From: UBA8886 sp963578705
GTDB taxonomy: Archaea > Thermoplasmatota > Poseidoniia > MGIII > CG-Epi1
Length of the DNA: 49,639 nt
Direction of reading: 5' to 3'
Assembly: GCA_963578705.1 (NCBI GenBank)
Contig: CAUZDT010000003.1
Span: 1-49,639 of the forward strand
The notes beneath the pieces were generated by a model that ran no database searches, was not told the origin of the DNA, and saw nothing but the letters and a program-made list of their open reading frames with translations. Positions 1-8,358 of this stretch are shown here, piece by piece. Each line of letters starts with the position of its first letter. Positions within the stretch are counted from its first letter, which is position 1. Position numbers and translations under genes: made by a program.

Positions 1-8
1 GCTGGCAG

Positions 9-326
9 GTGACTATGGTTGACGGGGAACAGTTCAATGTCAGTGGCTACTACGAACTCCAGCAGGAAGCGGTCGCGGCGCAGGCACCGGTCTTCGCAGC
101 TGGCGGCGCACTGGTGGGAGCAGCCAGCTTCCCCGCGCTGGCCGCCCTTGCGGGAGTCGCGACCACCGCCCGCACACTGGCGCTGAAGCGCGAGCAGCTG
201 CTCGCGCTTCTGGCGCTGCTGGGGCTGCTGCTTGGGAGTTTGCTGGGGCTGGAACTGCTGGCGGTGATGCTGGCGGGCGTGGTGCTGGTGGCGTGGACCA
301 TCCGGCCGCTCTCCCCCGGAAATTGA
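9..326 (+). CDS. Small membrane protein of unknown function; N-terminus uncertain
   Basis: I do not recognise this protein. It is rich in Ala, Leu and Gly, with a short polar N-terminus (about 25 residues) and two hydrophobic stretches, around residues 27-52 and 62-98, separated by a basic connector containing ALKREQ. That predicts a small two- or three-helix membrane protein. The frame is open to the left edge, so the start could be GTG 9, ATG 15 or lie outside the window. It ends 50 bp before tRNA-Ala. Composition fits the surrounding high-GC genome. Whether it is a real gene is moderately likely only. Confidence 0.5.
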   Translation: MTMVDGEQFNVSGYYELQQEAVAAQAPVFAAGGALVGAASFPALAALAGVATTARTLALKREQLLALLALLGLLLGSLLGLELLAVMLAGVVLVAWTIRPLSPGN

Positions 327-376
327 GCACCGCGAGCGGCAATCCTTAAAGCGCTCCCTTCGTGGACCGCCCGCGT

Positions 377-450
377 GGGCCGGTAGATCAGTCTGGAAGA
401 TCGCCTCCTTGGCATGGAGGAGGGCGCGAGTTCAAATCTCGCTCGGTCCA
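377..450 (+). tRNA. tRNA-Ala (anticodon GGC)
   Basis: Cloverleaf read by eye: the acceptor stem starts GGGCCGG at 377 and closes with TCGGTCC at 443-449. The anticodon stem CCTCC/GGAGG flanks loop TTGGCAT, giving anticodon GGC at 411-413. The T arm has GTTCAAATC. The G3:U70 wobble pair, the alanine identity element, is present (G379 with T447). Discriminator is A450 and the next three bases are CCA, so the 3' end is genomically encoded. An AT element TTAAA lies at 346-350, about 27 bp before the mature 5' end, and is the likely promoter. Confidence 0.95.
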
Positions 451-466
451 CCATGCGCGGTGCAAC

Positions 467-1213
467 ATGGAATTCTCGTCATCCCAGGTTGAATCGACGT
501 TGCTGAAGGCGGGCGCGCTGCTCGCCATCATGCTCGCCACAGGCTGGATGGCGCGGCGCGGCGTGCGAGTCAACTACACGCGCAAGCTGAACCACGTCGC
601 GATATTCTTCCTGCCGGTGGCGATTGACCGGCAGCTGGACGTCGCGACCTTCGCCGACATCGAATACCTGCTCACCAGCTCCGCCATCGTGACGCTCTCG
701 CTACTGGTTTTTTGGGAGCCGATTCGCAGCCGCATCCCGCCCTACCAACTGATGTTCGAAGCGTTCGACCGGCCCGAGGACCGGCCGTTCACGCTGGTCT
801 GGATTTTCAGCCAGTTCGTCGCCGGCTTCATGGTGATGCTGCCGGCAATCTGGTATTTCGGCGAAATCGGCCTTGCGGGGCTGATTCTCATCCCGCTGCT
901 GATTAACGCCGTCGGCGACGGCCTCGCGGAGCCGATTGGCGTGCGCTGGGGCCGGCACGAATACCGCACGCGCGCGCTCGGCACCGACCGCACCTACGTC
1001 CGCACGCTCGAAGGCAGCGCGTTCATCCTCGCGACCGGGCTCGTGATTATTGCGCTGCACGCGTCGCAATTCAGCGCCCCGCAATTCGCGCTCGCGCTCG
1101 CCATCGTCCCGCTGGCGATGACGCTCGCCGAGGCGTTCTCGCCGCACACCTGGGACACCCCCTTCCTGATGGCTGCCGGGTATGGCGGGCTGCTGCTGGT
1201 GATGCAGTTCTGA
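467..1213 (+). CDS. Dolichol kinase / phytol kinase family membrane protein
   Basis: A 248-residue polytopic membrane protein with about seven hydrophobic segments. Family marks are the RKLNH motif after the first helix (R39-H43), and G150-D151-G152 followed about 30 residues later by EGS (182-184), as in CTP- or NTP-dependent polyprenol kinases (dolichol kinase SEC59, phytol kinase VTE5) and related CDP-DAG synthases. Proposed role: phosphorylating an isoprenoid alcohol in the membrane, perhaps making or salvaging dolichol phosphate for N-glycosylation; the substrate is not readable from sequence. The start is ATG 467; an upstream extension of the frame would run through tRNA-Ala and is rejected. 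The ATG is 13 nt after the tRNA CCA and has no room for its own TATA box, so it is probably co-transcribed with the tRNA. Confidence 0.75.
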   Translation: MEFSSSQVESTLLKAGALLAIMLATGWMARRGVRVNYTRKLNHVAIFFLPVAIDRQLDVATFADIEYLLTSSAIVTLSLLVFWEPIRSRIPPYQLMFEAFDRPEDRPFTLVWIFSQFVAGFMVMLPAIWYFGEIGLAGLILIPLLINAVGDGLAEPIGVRWGRHEYRTRALGTDRTYVRTLEGSAFILATGLVIIALHASQFSAPQFALALAIVPLAMTLAEAFSPHTWDTPFLMAAGYGGLLLVMQF

Positions 1214-1226
1214 TGGCAAAAAATGG

Positions 1227-1310
1227 CGCGAGGAGGGGGATTTGAACCCCCGTGGGACAAGCCCATCGGATTAGCAATCCGACGCAATGGCCAGGCTATG
1301 CGATCCTCGC
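1227..1310 (-). tRNA. tRNA-Ser (anticodon GCT)
   Basis: Minus-strand type II tRNA with a long variable arm (84 nt). Acceptor GCGAGGA (1304-1310 on the complement) pairs with TCCTCGC (1228-1234). The anticodon arm CGGATT GCTAATCCG gives anticodon GCT. Discriminator is G (1227) followed by encoded CCA (1224-1226). The T arm reads GTTCAAATC. A CTTTAA element at 1335-1340, 25-30 bp upstream on the minus strand, is the likely promoter. Confidence 0.95.
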
Positions 1311-1373
1311 GCATCGTTCGCGACGCTGCGCCGGTTAAAGAGCCTGCGGCGGCGTTCCCCCCTCACTGCCCGC

Positions 1374-1399
1374 GCCGCTCGCCGATCACGGCGAGCGGC
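1374..1399. repeat. Perfect inverted repeat upstream of rdgB
   Basis: GCCGCTCGCC (1374-1383) and GGCGAGCGGC (1390-1399) form a 10-bp perfect inverted repeat, extendable to 11 bp with loop ATCA. It lies between the divergent tRNA-Ser and rdgB genes and abuts the rdgB TATA-like box. It could be an operator or a barrier hairpin; the sequence does not decide. Confidence 0.55.
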
Positions 1400-1406
1400 T
1401 AAAACC
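1399..1406 (+). promoter_or_regulatory. TATA-like box for rdgB
   Basis: CTAAAACC is centred about 24 bp before ATG 1426, which would place the transcript start at or next to the start codon (leaderless). Confidence 0.55.
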
Positions 1407-1425
1407 GGCCGCTGCTGCGGGGGGC

Positions 1426-1986
1426 ATGGAGCTGGGGCTGGTAACCTCCAACGCGGGCAAGGTGCGCGAGCTGGCGGCGGCGCTGGAGCCGGTGGGCCAC
1501 ACGGTCGCGCAGCGCGCGCTGGAGTATCCTGAAGTGCAGGCGCCGACGCTCGCGGCGGTGGTCGAGTTCGGGCTCGAGTGGCTGGCGCAGCGCCATTCCG
1601 GGCAGGCGTTACTCATCGACGATGCGGGGCTCTTCGTCGACGCGCTGGGCGGCTTCCCCGGCGTCTACAGCCGCTACGCGTACGACACCATCGGCCCGAC
1701 CGGCGTGCTGGCGCTGCTCGGCGACGGGGAGGCGCGCAGCGCCGAGTTCCGCTGCGTGCTGGGTCTGCTGCTGCCCGACGGCGGCCGCCGACAGTTTCGC
1801 GGCAGCTGCCGCGGCCGCATCGCGCGGGAGCCGCGCGGCGACGGGGGGTTCGGCTACGACCCGGTCTTCGTCCCCGCAGGCGACGTGCGGACTTTCGCCG
1901 AGCTGCCGCTAGCGGAGAAGAATGCGCTGAGCCACCGCGGTCGCGCGCTGGCGGCGCTGGTCGTGTTTCTGGGCGACGGCGGCTAG
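1426..1986 (+). CDS. rdgB: XTP/dITP diphosphatase (non-canonical purine NTP pyrophosphatase, RdgB/HAM1 family)
   Basis: Hydrolyses dITP, XTP and ITP to the monophosphate plus pyrophosphate, keeping deaminated purines out of nucleic acids; cytosolic, metal-dependent. At 186 residues it is the usual family size. Hallmarks: substrate-loop TSNAGK (7-12), acidic DDAG (65-68) with the expected catalytic aspartate, GGFPGVYS (75-82), FGYDPVF (142-148), and EKN followed by SHRGRA (169-174). Start ATG 1426 puts the TSNAGK motif at the normal distance from the N-terminus. The last 4 bp overlap convergent queD. Identification is firm. Confidence 0.95.
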   Translation: MELGLVTSNAGKVRELAAALEPVGHTVAQRALEYPEVQAPTLAAVVEFGLEWLAQRHSGQALLIDDAGLFVDALGGFPGVYSRYAYDTIGPTGVLALLGDGEARSAEFRCVLGLLLPDGGRRQFRGSCRGRIAREPRGDGGFGYDPVFVPAGDVRTFAELPLAEKNALSHRGRALAALVVFLGDGG

Positions 1987-2345
1987 CCGGGCCGGTAGGC
2001 GCAGCGCGTATCGCCTTCCTCGGCGACGGTGACCTCGACCAGCCCCGGCAGTTGTTCCGCGAGCCGCTCGAAGACCCAGCGCGCCAGCACTTCGGTCGTC
2101 GGGTTTTCCAGCCCCGCGACGTCGTTGAGGCAATTATGGTCAATCAGGCTGCCGACCCCCGCTTCGTAGGCGGCATCGACGTCGTAGTAGTCGGCGACCC
2201 ACTGCTGCTCGTTATCGGTGTCGCCCTCGATGGCGAGCGTGACCGTGAAGCGGTGGCCGTGCAGCCGGTGGCAGGGGTGCTCGGCGGGCAACCGCGGCAG
2301 CCGTCGCGCCGCCTCGACGGTATAGTCGCGCTCGATGCGAAACAC
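1983..2345 (-). CDS. queD: 6-carboxytetrahydropterin synthase (QueD / PTPS-like)
   Basis: A 120-residue T-fold protein closely resembling E. coli QueD, which converts 7,8-dihydroneopterin triphosphate to 6-carboxy-tetrahydropterin on the route to queuosine/archaeosine (preQ0). Visible marks: HPCHRLHGH with the catalytic Cys25 and metal-binding His29 and His31, LIDHNCLND, LENPTTEVLA and a final CAYR. Start GTG 2345 matches the family N-terminus; longer ATG starts read through the divergent metG promoter. Oddity: the third zinc ligand, His in the usual EAAHRLP, is Arg14 here (EAARRLP). A GATAAG box lies 22 bp upstream. Confidence 0.88.
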   Translation of the reverse strand: MFRIERDYTVEAARRLPRLPAEHPCHRLHGHRFTVTLAIEGDTDNEQQWVADYYDVDAAYEAGVGSLIDHNCLNDVAGLENPTTEVLARWVFERLAEQLPGLVEVTVAEEGDTRCAYRPG

Positions 2346-2364
2346 GGTCGGGCAGCCGCGCGGG

Positions 2365-2370
2365 GATAAG
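2365..2370 (-). promoter_or_regulatory. TATA-like box for queD
   Basis: GATAAG on the plus strand (CTTATC on minus) is centred about 22 bp before GTG 2345, implying a leaderless queD mRNA. Confidence 0.4.
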
Positions 2371-2390
2371 AGCGCTGGCGCCCGTGGCTG

Positions 2391-2398
2391 ATTTATAT
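2391..2398 (+). promoter_or_regulatory. TATA box for metG
   Basis: ATTTATAT is centred about 22 bp before GTG 2417. A GGAGG at 2401-2405 lies between box and start codon, so either a leaderless transcript or an 11-nt-spaced ribosome site is possible. Confidence 0.6.
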
Positions 2399-2416
2399 CG
2401 GGAGGGATGCGCCACC

Positions 2417-4411
2417 GTGAAGCACGTCCTCGTCGCCGTCGCGTGGCCATACGCCAACGGGCCGTTACACTTGGGCCACATGGCAGGTTGCTACCTGCCG
2501 GCCGACATCTTCGCGCGCTACCACCGGCTGAAGGGTAACCGGGTGCTGATGGTCAGCGGCAGCGACATGCACGGCACCCCCATCATGGTCACCGCGCAGC
2601 AGGAAGGCGCCAAACCGGAGGATGTCGCGCTGCGCTATCATGAAATCAACTCGCGCTCCATCGAGCAGATGGGGATTTCGTTTGACCTGTTCACCCATAC
2701 TCACACCCCCGAACATCAGGTGGTGGTGCACGAAATCATCGGGCGGCTCGACGAGGCGGGCTTCATCGAGCCGCGCACCACCACTGCGCCGTATGACCCG
2801 AAGGCGGGGCAGTTCCTGCCCGACCGCTACGTCGAGGGCACCTGCCCCCACTGCAAGTCGACCGGCGCGCGGGGCGACCAGTGCGACGAATGCGGTAAGA
2901 CGCTCGACGCGGATGAACTCATCGACCCGCACCCGAAGCTGAACCCCGAAGTTGCCCTAGAGTTCCGCGAGACCGAGCATCTCTTCTTCCGGCTCTCGGC
3001 GTTCCGCGAGCAGCTGCTCGAGTGGCTCTCCGAGGGCAAAGACCACTGGAAGTCGAACGTGCTCAACTTCACCCGCAACTGGCTCGAGGAAGGCCTTGTG
3101 GATCGCGCCGTGACGCGCGACCTAGAGTGGGGCATCCCGGTTCCGCGCGATGGCTACGAAAGCAAACGCATCTACGTCTGGTTCGAGGCGGTGATGGGCT
3201 ACTACTCGGCGTCGCGCCACTGGGCGCAGCTGCAGGACGAACCAGAGGAGTGGCGCAAGTGGTGGGACGACCCTGAGGCGGAGCACCGCTACTTCATGGC
3301 CAAGGACAACATCCCGTTCCACACCATCATCTGGCCGGCGATGCTGCTCGGCTGCGGAATGCAATTACCGCACGACGTCCCGGCCAATGAATACCTGCTT
3401 CTGGACTCGGCGCAGTTCTCCAAGTCGCGCCGCCACGCGGTCTGGATTCCCGACTATCTCGAGCGCTACGACTCGGAGGCGCTGCGCTACTACCTGGCGG
3501 CAGTCATGCCCGAGCAGAAGGACGCCAATTTTTCCTGGGAGGATTATGTCACGCGCGTCAATACCGAACTCATTGGCAACCTGGGCAACCTGCTGCACCG
3601 CGTCGTCTCCTTCGCGCAGAAGAACTTCCCCGATGGGCTCCACACCGACGAATGCGCGCTGCCGGAGCTGCGCGATCGCGTCGCGACCGCGCACGCGAAA
3701 ATGGACGCGGCGCTCGCGGCGTGCAAGTTCAAGCGCGGGCTGGCGGCGATGCTCGAGCTGTCGCAGGCGACCAACGCAGCGCTCAACGCAGCGGCACCGT
3801 GGAAGCTGCTGAAGCAGGACCGCGCCGCGTGCGAGGAGCAACTGGTCGGCTTCCTGAACGTCTGCCGCTCGCTCTCAATCATGATGACGCCCTTCCTGCC
3901 CCGGACGGGTGAGACCGCCTGGCGCTACCTTGGCCTGCCGGGAACGCCGCAGGCCGCAGGCTGGGAGGCGGCGCTGGACGGCGAGACTGATTTTACCCTG
4001 CAGCGGCCCGAACCGCTGTTTGCAAAACTGGACCTGAATCGGGTCCTGGAGAAAGAAATGCCCCAAAACGAGCTACCAGAGCTAAAGCCAGAAATCAGCT
4101 TCGACGACTTCAAGAAGCTGGACATCCGCGTCGGCACCGTGACCGGCGTCGAGAAACACCCGGACGCCGACAAACTATGGCTGTTGGAGGTTGATTTCGG
4201 CGGACCCACACGCCGGCTGGTGACCGGCTTGCGCGGCATCTACGCGGCCGACGAGCTGCAGGGGCGGCAGATTGCGGTGCTCGTCAACCTGCAACGCGCC
4301 AAGTTCCGCGGCGTCGAGTCGGAAGGGATGCTACTCGCTGCCGAGAGCGGTAAGCTGGTGAGCCTGCTCCAGCCTGACCAGCAAGTGGAGAACGGCAGCA
4401 GAATTCACTGA
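2417..4411 (+). CDS. metG: Methionyl-tRNA synthetase with C-terminal tRNA-binding domain
   Basis: Class I synthetase, 664 residues, charging tRNA-Met. Rossmann catalytic core: signature HLGH (18-21), zinc knuckle CPHC...CDEC (C143, C146, C156, C159), and the KMSKS-equivalent FSKS (334-337; the first Lys is Gln). The anticodon-binding helical domain follows. From about residue 561 an EMAP/Trbp111-type OB fold begins (ISFDDFKKLDIRVG, HPDADKLWLL), the fused tRNA-binding domain also seen in bacterial dimeric MetRS. GTG 2417 is preferred because the family begins directly with the beta-strand VLVAVAWPYANG; an upstream in-frame ATG would sit in the TATA box. Confidence 0.96.
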   Translation: MKHVLVAVAWPYANGPLHLGHMAGCYLPADIFARYHRLKGNRVLMVSGSDMHGTPIMVTAQQEGAKPEDVALRYHEINSRSIEQMGISFDLFTHTHTPEHQVVVHEIIGRLDEAGFIEPRTTTAPYDPKAGQFLPDRYVEGTCPHCKSTGARGDQCDECGKTLDADELIDPHPKLNPEVALEFRETEHLFFRLSAFREQLLEWLSEGKDHWKSNVLNFTRNWLEEGLVDRAVTRDLEWGIPVPRDGYESKRIYVWFEAVMGYYSASRHWAQLQDEPEEWRKWWDDPEAEHRYFMAKDNIPFHTIIWPAMLLGCGMQLPHDVPANEYLLLDSAQFSKSRRHAVWIPDYLERYDSEALRYYLAAVMPEQKDANFSWEDYVTRVNTELIGNLGNLLHRVVSFAQKNFPDGLHTDECALPELRDRVATAHAKMDAALAACKFKRGLAAMLELSQATNAALNAAAPWKLLKQDRAACEEQLVGFLNVCRSLSIMMTPFLPRTGETAWRYLGLPGTPQAAGWEAALDGETDFTLQRPEPLFAKLDLNRVLEKEMPQNELPELKPEISFDDFKKLDIRVGTVTGVEKHPDADKLWLLEVDFGGPTRRLVTGLRGIYAADELQGRQIAVLVNLQRAKFRGVESEGMLLAAESGKLVSLLQPDQQVENGSRIH

Positions 4412-4450
4412 TGACAGATATTTAAAAGAAACAGTGCCGGTGAATGCATC

Positions 4451-4482
4451 GGGCGGCTACAGCGAAATCCCTTAAGCCGCCC
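4451..4482. repeat. Inverted repeat downstream of metG
   Basis: GGGCGGCT (4451-4458) and AGCCGCCC (4475-4482) are perfect 8-bp arms with a 16-nt spacer. The right arm overlaps the AT element (TTAAG 4472-4476) that would drive tRNA-Arg. It may help end metG transcription or regulate the tRNA. Confidence 0.4.
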
Positions 4483-4498
4483 CACTTCCCGGCGTGTG

Positions 4499-4571
4499 GG
4501 GCCCGTAGCCTAGCTGGAAAGGCGCCGGCCTTCTAAGCCGGAGACCCGGGGTTCGAATCCCCGCGGGCCCG
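4499..4571 (+). tRNA. tRNA-Arg (anticodon TCT)
   Basis: Acceptor GGGCCCG (4499-4505) pairs with CGGGCCC (4564-4570); anticodon stem CCGGC/GCCGG flanks loop CTTCTAA, anticodon TCT (4532-4534); the T arm has GTTCGAATC. Discriminator is G4571, with CCA encoded at 4572-4574. The TTAAG element at 4472-4476 is about 25 bp upstream. Confidence 0.95.
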
Positions 4572-4581
4572 CCATGCCCCG

Positions 4582-4604
4582 CCGCACGGCCGATGGCCGT
4601 GCGG
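4582..4604. terminator. Hairpin between convergent tRNA-Arg and PLP enzyme gene
   Basis: CCGCACGGCC (4582-4591) and GGCCGTGCGG (4595-4604) form a perfect 10-bp stem with a GAT triloop. It lies between two converging transcription units, 8 nt after the tRNA CCA. There is no T-tract, so termination or RNA-end protection is inferred from position. Confidence 0.55.
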
Positions 4605-4617
4605 GTGAGCCCGCCAC

Positions 4618-5556
4618 TCACTCGCCGAAGAACTCCGCGGCATCAACATTGCCGCCGGTCAGGATGACGCCGACACGCTGCGCGTCGCTCGCGAAGCCGG
4701 GCGAGAGCGTCGCCGCGAAGCCGATGGCGCCGCTCGGCTCGACCAGCAGCCTCAGTTCGTCCCGCAGCAGCCGCATCGCCCGCCGCACACCGTCGTCGTC
4801 GACGGTGATGATGGCGGCAAGGTGGTCACGCAGGATGGGCCAGGTCAGCTCGCCCAAGCTGGAGAGCAGGCCGTCGCAGATGGTGTCGGGTCCGGTTTGC
4901 GGGATGAACTTCCTGGCGGCCAGCGACCGCGCTGCGTCGTCGGCGCCAGCCGGTTCGGCGCCGTAGAGTGCGACCGCGGGCGCGGTGCCCCGCACGGCGA
5001 TGCAGGTGCCCGAGAGCAGCCCGCCGCCGCCGATCGGCGTGATGATGGCGTCGAGCTCGGCCTGCGCCAGCAGCTCCAGCGCGGCGGTCCCCTGCCCGGC
5101 AATCACGCGCGCGTCGTCGTAGGGGTGCACCAGCACTGCGCCAGTCTCGCGCTGCACTTCCGCCAGCGCGCTTTCGCGCGCCGCTAGCGTCGGCTCGCAG
5201 AGCGTGATTTGGGCGTCGTAGCTCTCGACCACGCGCAGCTTGAGCGGCATCACGTTCCGGGGCATTACGATATGCGCCGCGATGCCGCGCATCTGCGCCG
5301 CGAGCGCCAGTGCCTGCGCGTGGTTGCCGCTGCTGTGGGTGCAGACGCCGCGCGTCGCTTCGGAGTCGGAGAGCGACGCGACCGCATTCCACGCACCGCG
5401 GAACTTGAACGCCCCCACTTTCTGCAGATTTTCGCACTTGAAGACGAGCTGGCGGCCCGCCAGCTCGTCCAGCGCACCGGAAGTCCGAACCGGCGTCCGC
5501 AGCGCCACGCCATCGATTCGTGCAGCGGCAGCGTGGACGTCGGCGAGCGTGACCAT
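4618..5556 (-). CDS. PLP-dependent threonine dehydratase / serine racemase family enzyme
   Basis: Fold-type II PLP enzyme, 312 residues, the size of catabolic threonine dehydratase (TdcB) and serine racemase, without the C-terminal ACT domain of biosynthetic IlvA. Lysine-containing KVGAFKFRGAWNA supplies the Schiff-base Lys in the KFRG context, SSGNHAQALA binds the substrate carboxylate, and GGGGLLSG binds the PLP phosphate; the C-terminal ILTGGN fits. Likely reaction: deamination of Thr/Ser to 2-oxobutyrate/pyruvate, or serine racemisation; sequence alone does not separate these. Start ATG 5556 is 26 bp below a TATA box; the longer frame is rejected because it would include the promoter. Confidence 0.88.
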   Translation of the reverse strand: MVTLADVHAAAARIDGVALRTPVRTSGALDELAGRQLVFKCENLQKVGAFKFRGAWNAVASLSDSEATRGVCTHSSGNHAQALALAAQMRGIAAHIVMPRNVMPLKLRVVESYDAQITLCEPTLAARESALAEVQRETGAVLVHPYDDARVIAGQGTAALELLAQAELDAIITPIGGGGLLSGTCIAVRGTAPAVALYGAEPAGADDAARSLAARKFIPQTGPDTICDGLLSSLGELTWPILRDHLAAIITVDDDGVRRAMRLLRDELRLLVEPSGAIGFAATLSPGFASDAQRVGVILTGGNVDAAEFFGE

Positions 5557-5578
5557 CGTGCTCCCAGCCCGCGCAGGG

Positions 5579-5586
5579 ATTATATC
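5579..5586. promoter_or_regulatory. TATA box between PLP enzyme gene and the following intergenic region
   Basis: ATTATATC is centred 26 bp from ATG 5556 (minus strand). On the plus strand the same near-symmetrical element lies about 40 bp before a 35-codon frame at 5621. Confidence 0.55.
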
Positions 5587-5620
5587 AGGCCACCCGTTTT
5601 TCCCGGTTGGAGTAGACGCC

Positions 5621-5728
5621 ATGGATTGGGAAACCGGTTCTGAAGGTCCGCTACTGGTAAGCGCCCGGGTGACCCATATCCGCGGCGCGCTGCGGGTTGA
5701 GCGCGTGCTGTCGCGCGACGCTCATTAA
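5621..5728 (+). CDS. Possible 35-residue peptide (weak)
   Basis: ATG 5621 opens a 35-codon frame (MDWETGSEGPLLV, later HIRGALRVERVLSRDAH) ending TAA 5728. GGAG at 5610-5613 is about 7 nt before the ATG, and the TATA box at 5579-5586 would give a short leader. Its 3' end covers the weak TATA-like TTAA of the next gene. I recognise no family; it could equally be untranslated leader. Confidence 0.25.
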   Translation: MDWETGSEGPLLVSARVTHIRGALRVERVLSRDAH

Positions 5729-5748
5729 CTCCCCCTGAATGGGCCAGC

Positions 5749-6554
5749 GTGGGCGAATCCCCTTTCCGTGACGACCTGTTCGACGGTGCGCGCGTGCTCG
5801 TGACGGGCGGCGGCACCGGGATGGGGTTGGCGTTCGCCACCGCCTTCGTGGCGCACGGCGCGCAGGTCGCCATCGCGTCGCGCAACGACGAGCATCTCGC
5901 GGCGGGCGCCACCGCCATCGCCGCAGCGACGGGCACCGAAGCGCTGACGCACGTAGTCGACGTCCGTGACGGCGAGAGCGTGGCGGCGCTCGCCGCCACG
6001 CTCGAATCAGAATGGGGTGCGCTCGATATACTGGTCAACAACGCCGCCGGAAATTTCTTCGCGCCGGTGGCCGAGATGAGCGAAAACGCCTGGCGCGCGG
6101 TCGTCGACATCGTGCTCGACGGCACCTTCCGCGTTTCGCGCGCGTGCCACCCGCTGCTCTGCAAGGGGCGCGACGCCAGCGTCGTGAACGTCGTCGCTAA
6201 CTACGCCTGGGGCGCCGCTTCCTTCGTCGCGCACTCCGGCGCCGCCAAGGCGGGGGTGCTGAACCTGTCGCGGTCGCTGGCGCTCGAGTGGGCTCCGGGC
6301 ATCCGCGTAAACGCGCTCTGCCCTGGCGTCGTGCCGACCGAAGGCGCGAAAGCCAACCTGTTCCCGGCGCCCGAAATGGAGCAGATGATTACCGATACTA
6401 TCCCGAAGGGGCGGCTCGCGACCGCCGACGAGATGGCGCTGCAGGTGCTCTGGCTCGCTGCTAGCGACTATATCACGGGCGAATGCCTCGTCGCTGACGG
6501 GGGGCAGTGGCTGGCGGGCAACCCGTTCTACACGCTCGGGAAGCAGCTCGCCGA

Positions 6555-6558
<4 letters not shown>
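5749..6558 (+). CDS. Short-chain dehydrogenase, 2,4-dienoyl-CoA reductase (DECR2) type
   Basis: SDR of 269 residues most like peroxisomal 2,4-dienoyl-CoA reductase, which uses NADPH to reduce 2,4-dienoyl-CoA in oxidation of unsaturated fatty acids. Cofactor loop TGGGTGMG (19-26); NNAAGNFFAPVAEMSENAW is the DECR-like version of NNAG. The usual YxxxK is replaced by HSGAAKAG, as in DECR2, so the Lys is kept and the Tyr is not. TEGAKANL and the C-terminal VADGGQWLAG fit the family. GTG 5749 is chosen because it gives a normal lead to the Rossmann strand and lies about 23 bp after TTAA (5725-5728). It converges on fadE with a 4-bp overlap, which supports the fatty-acid role. Confidence 0.85.
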
Positions 6559-8357
<1,799 letters not shown>

Positions 8358-8358
8358 T

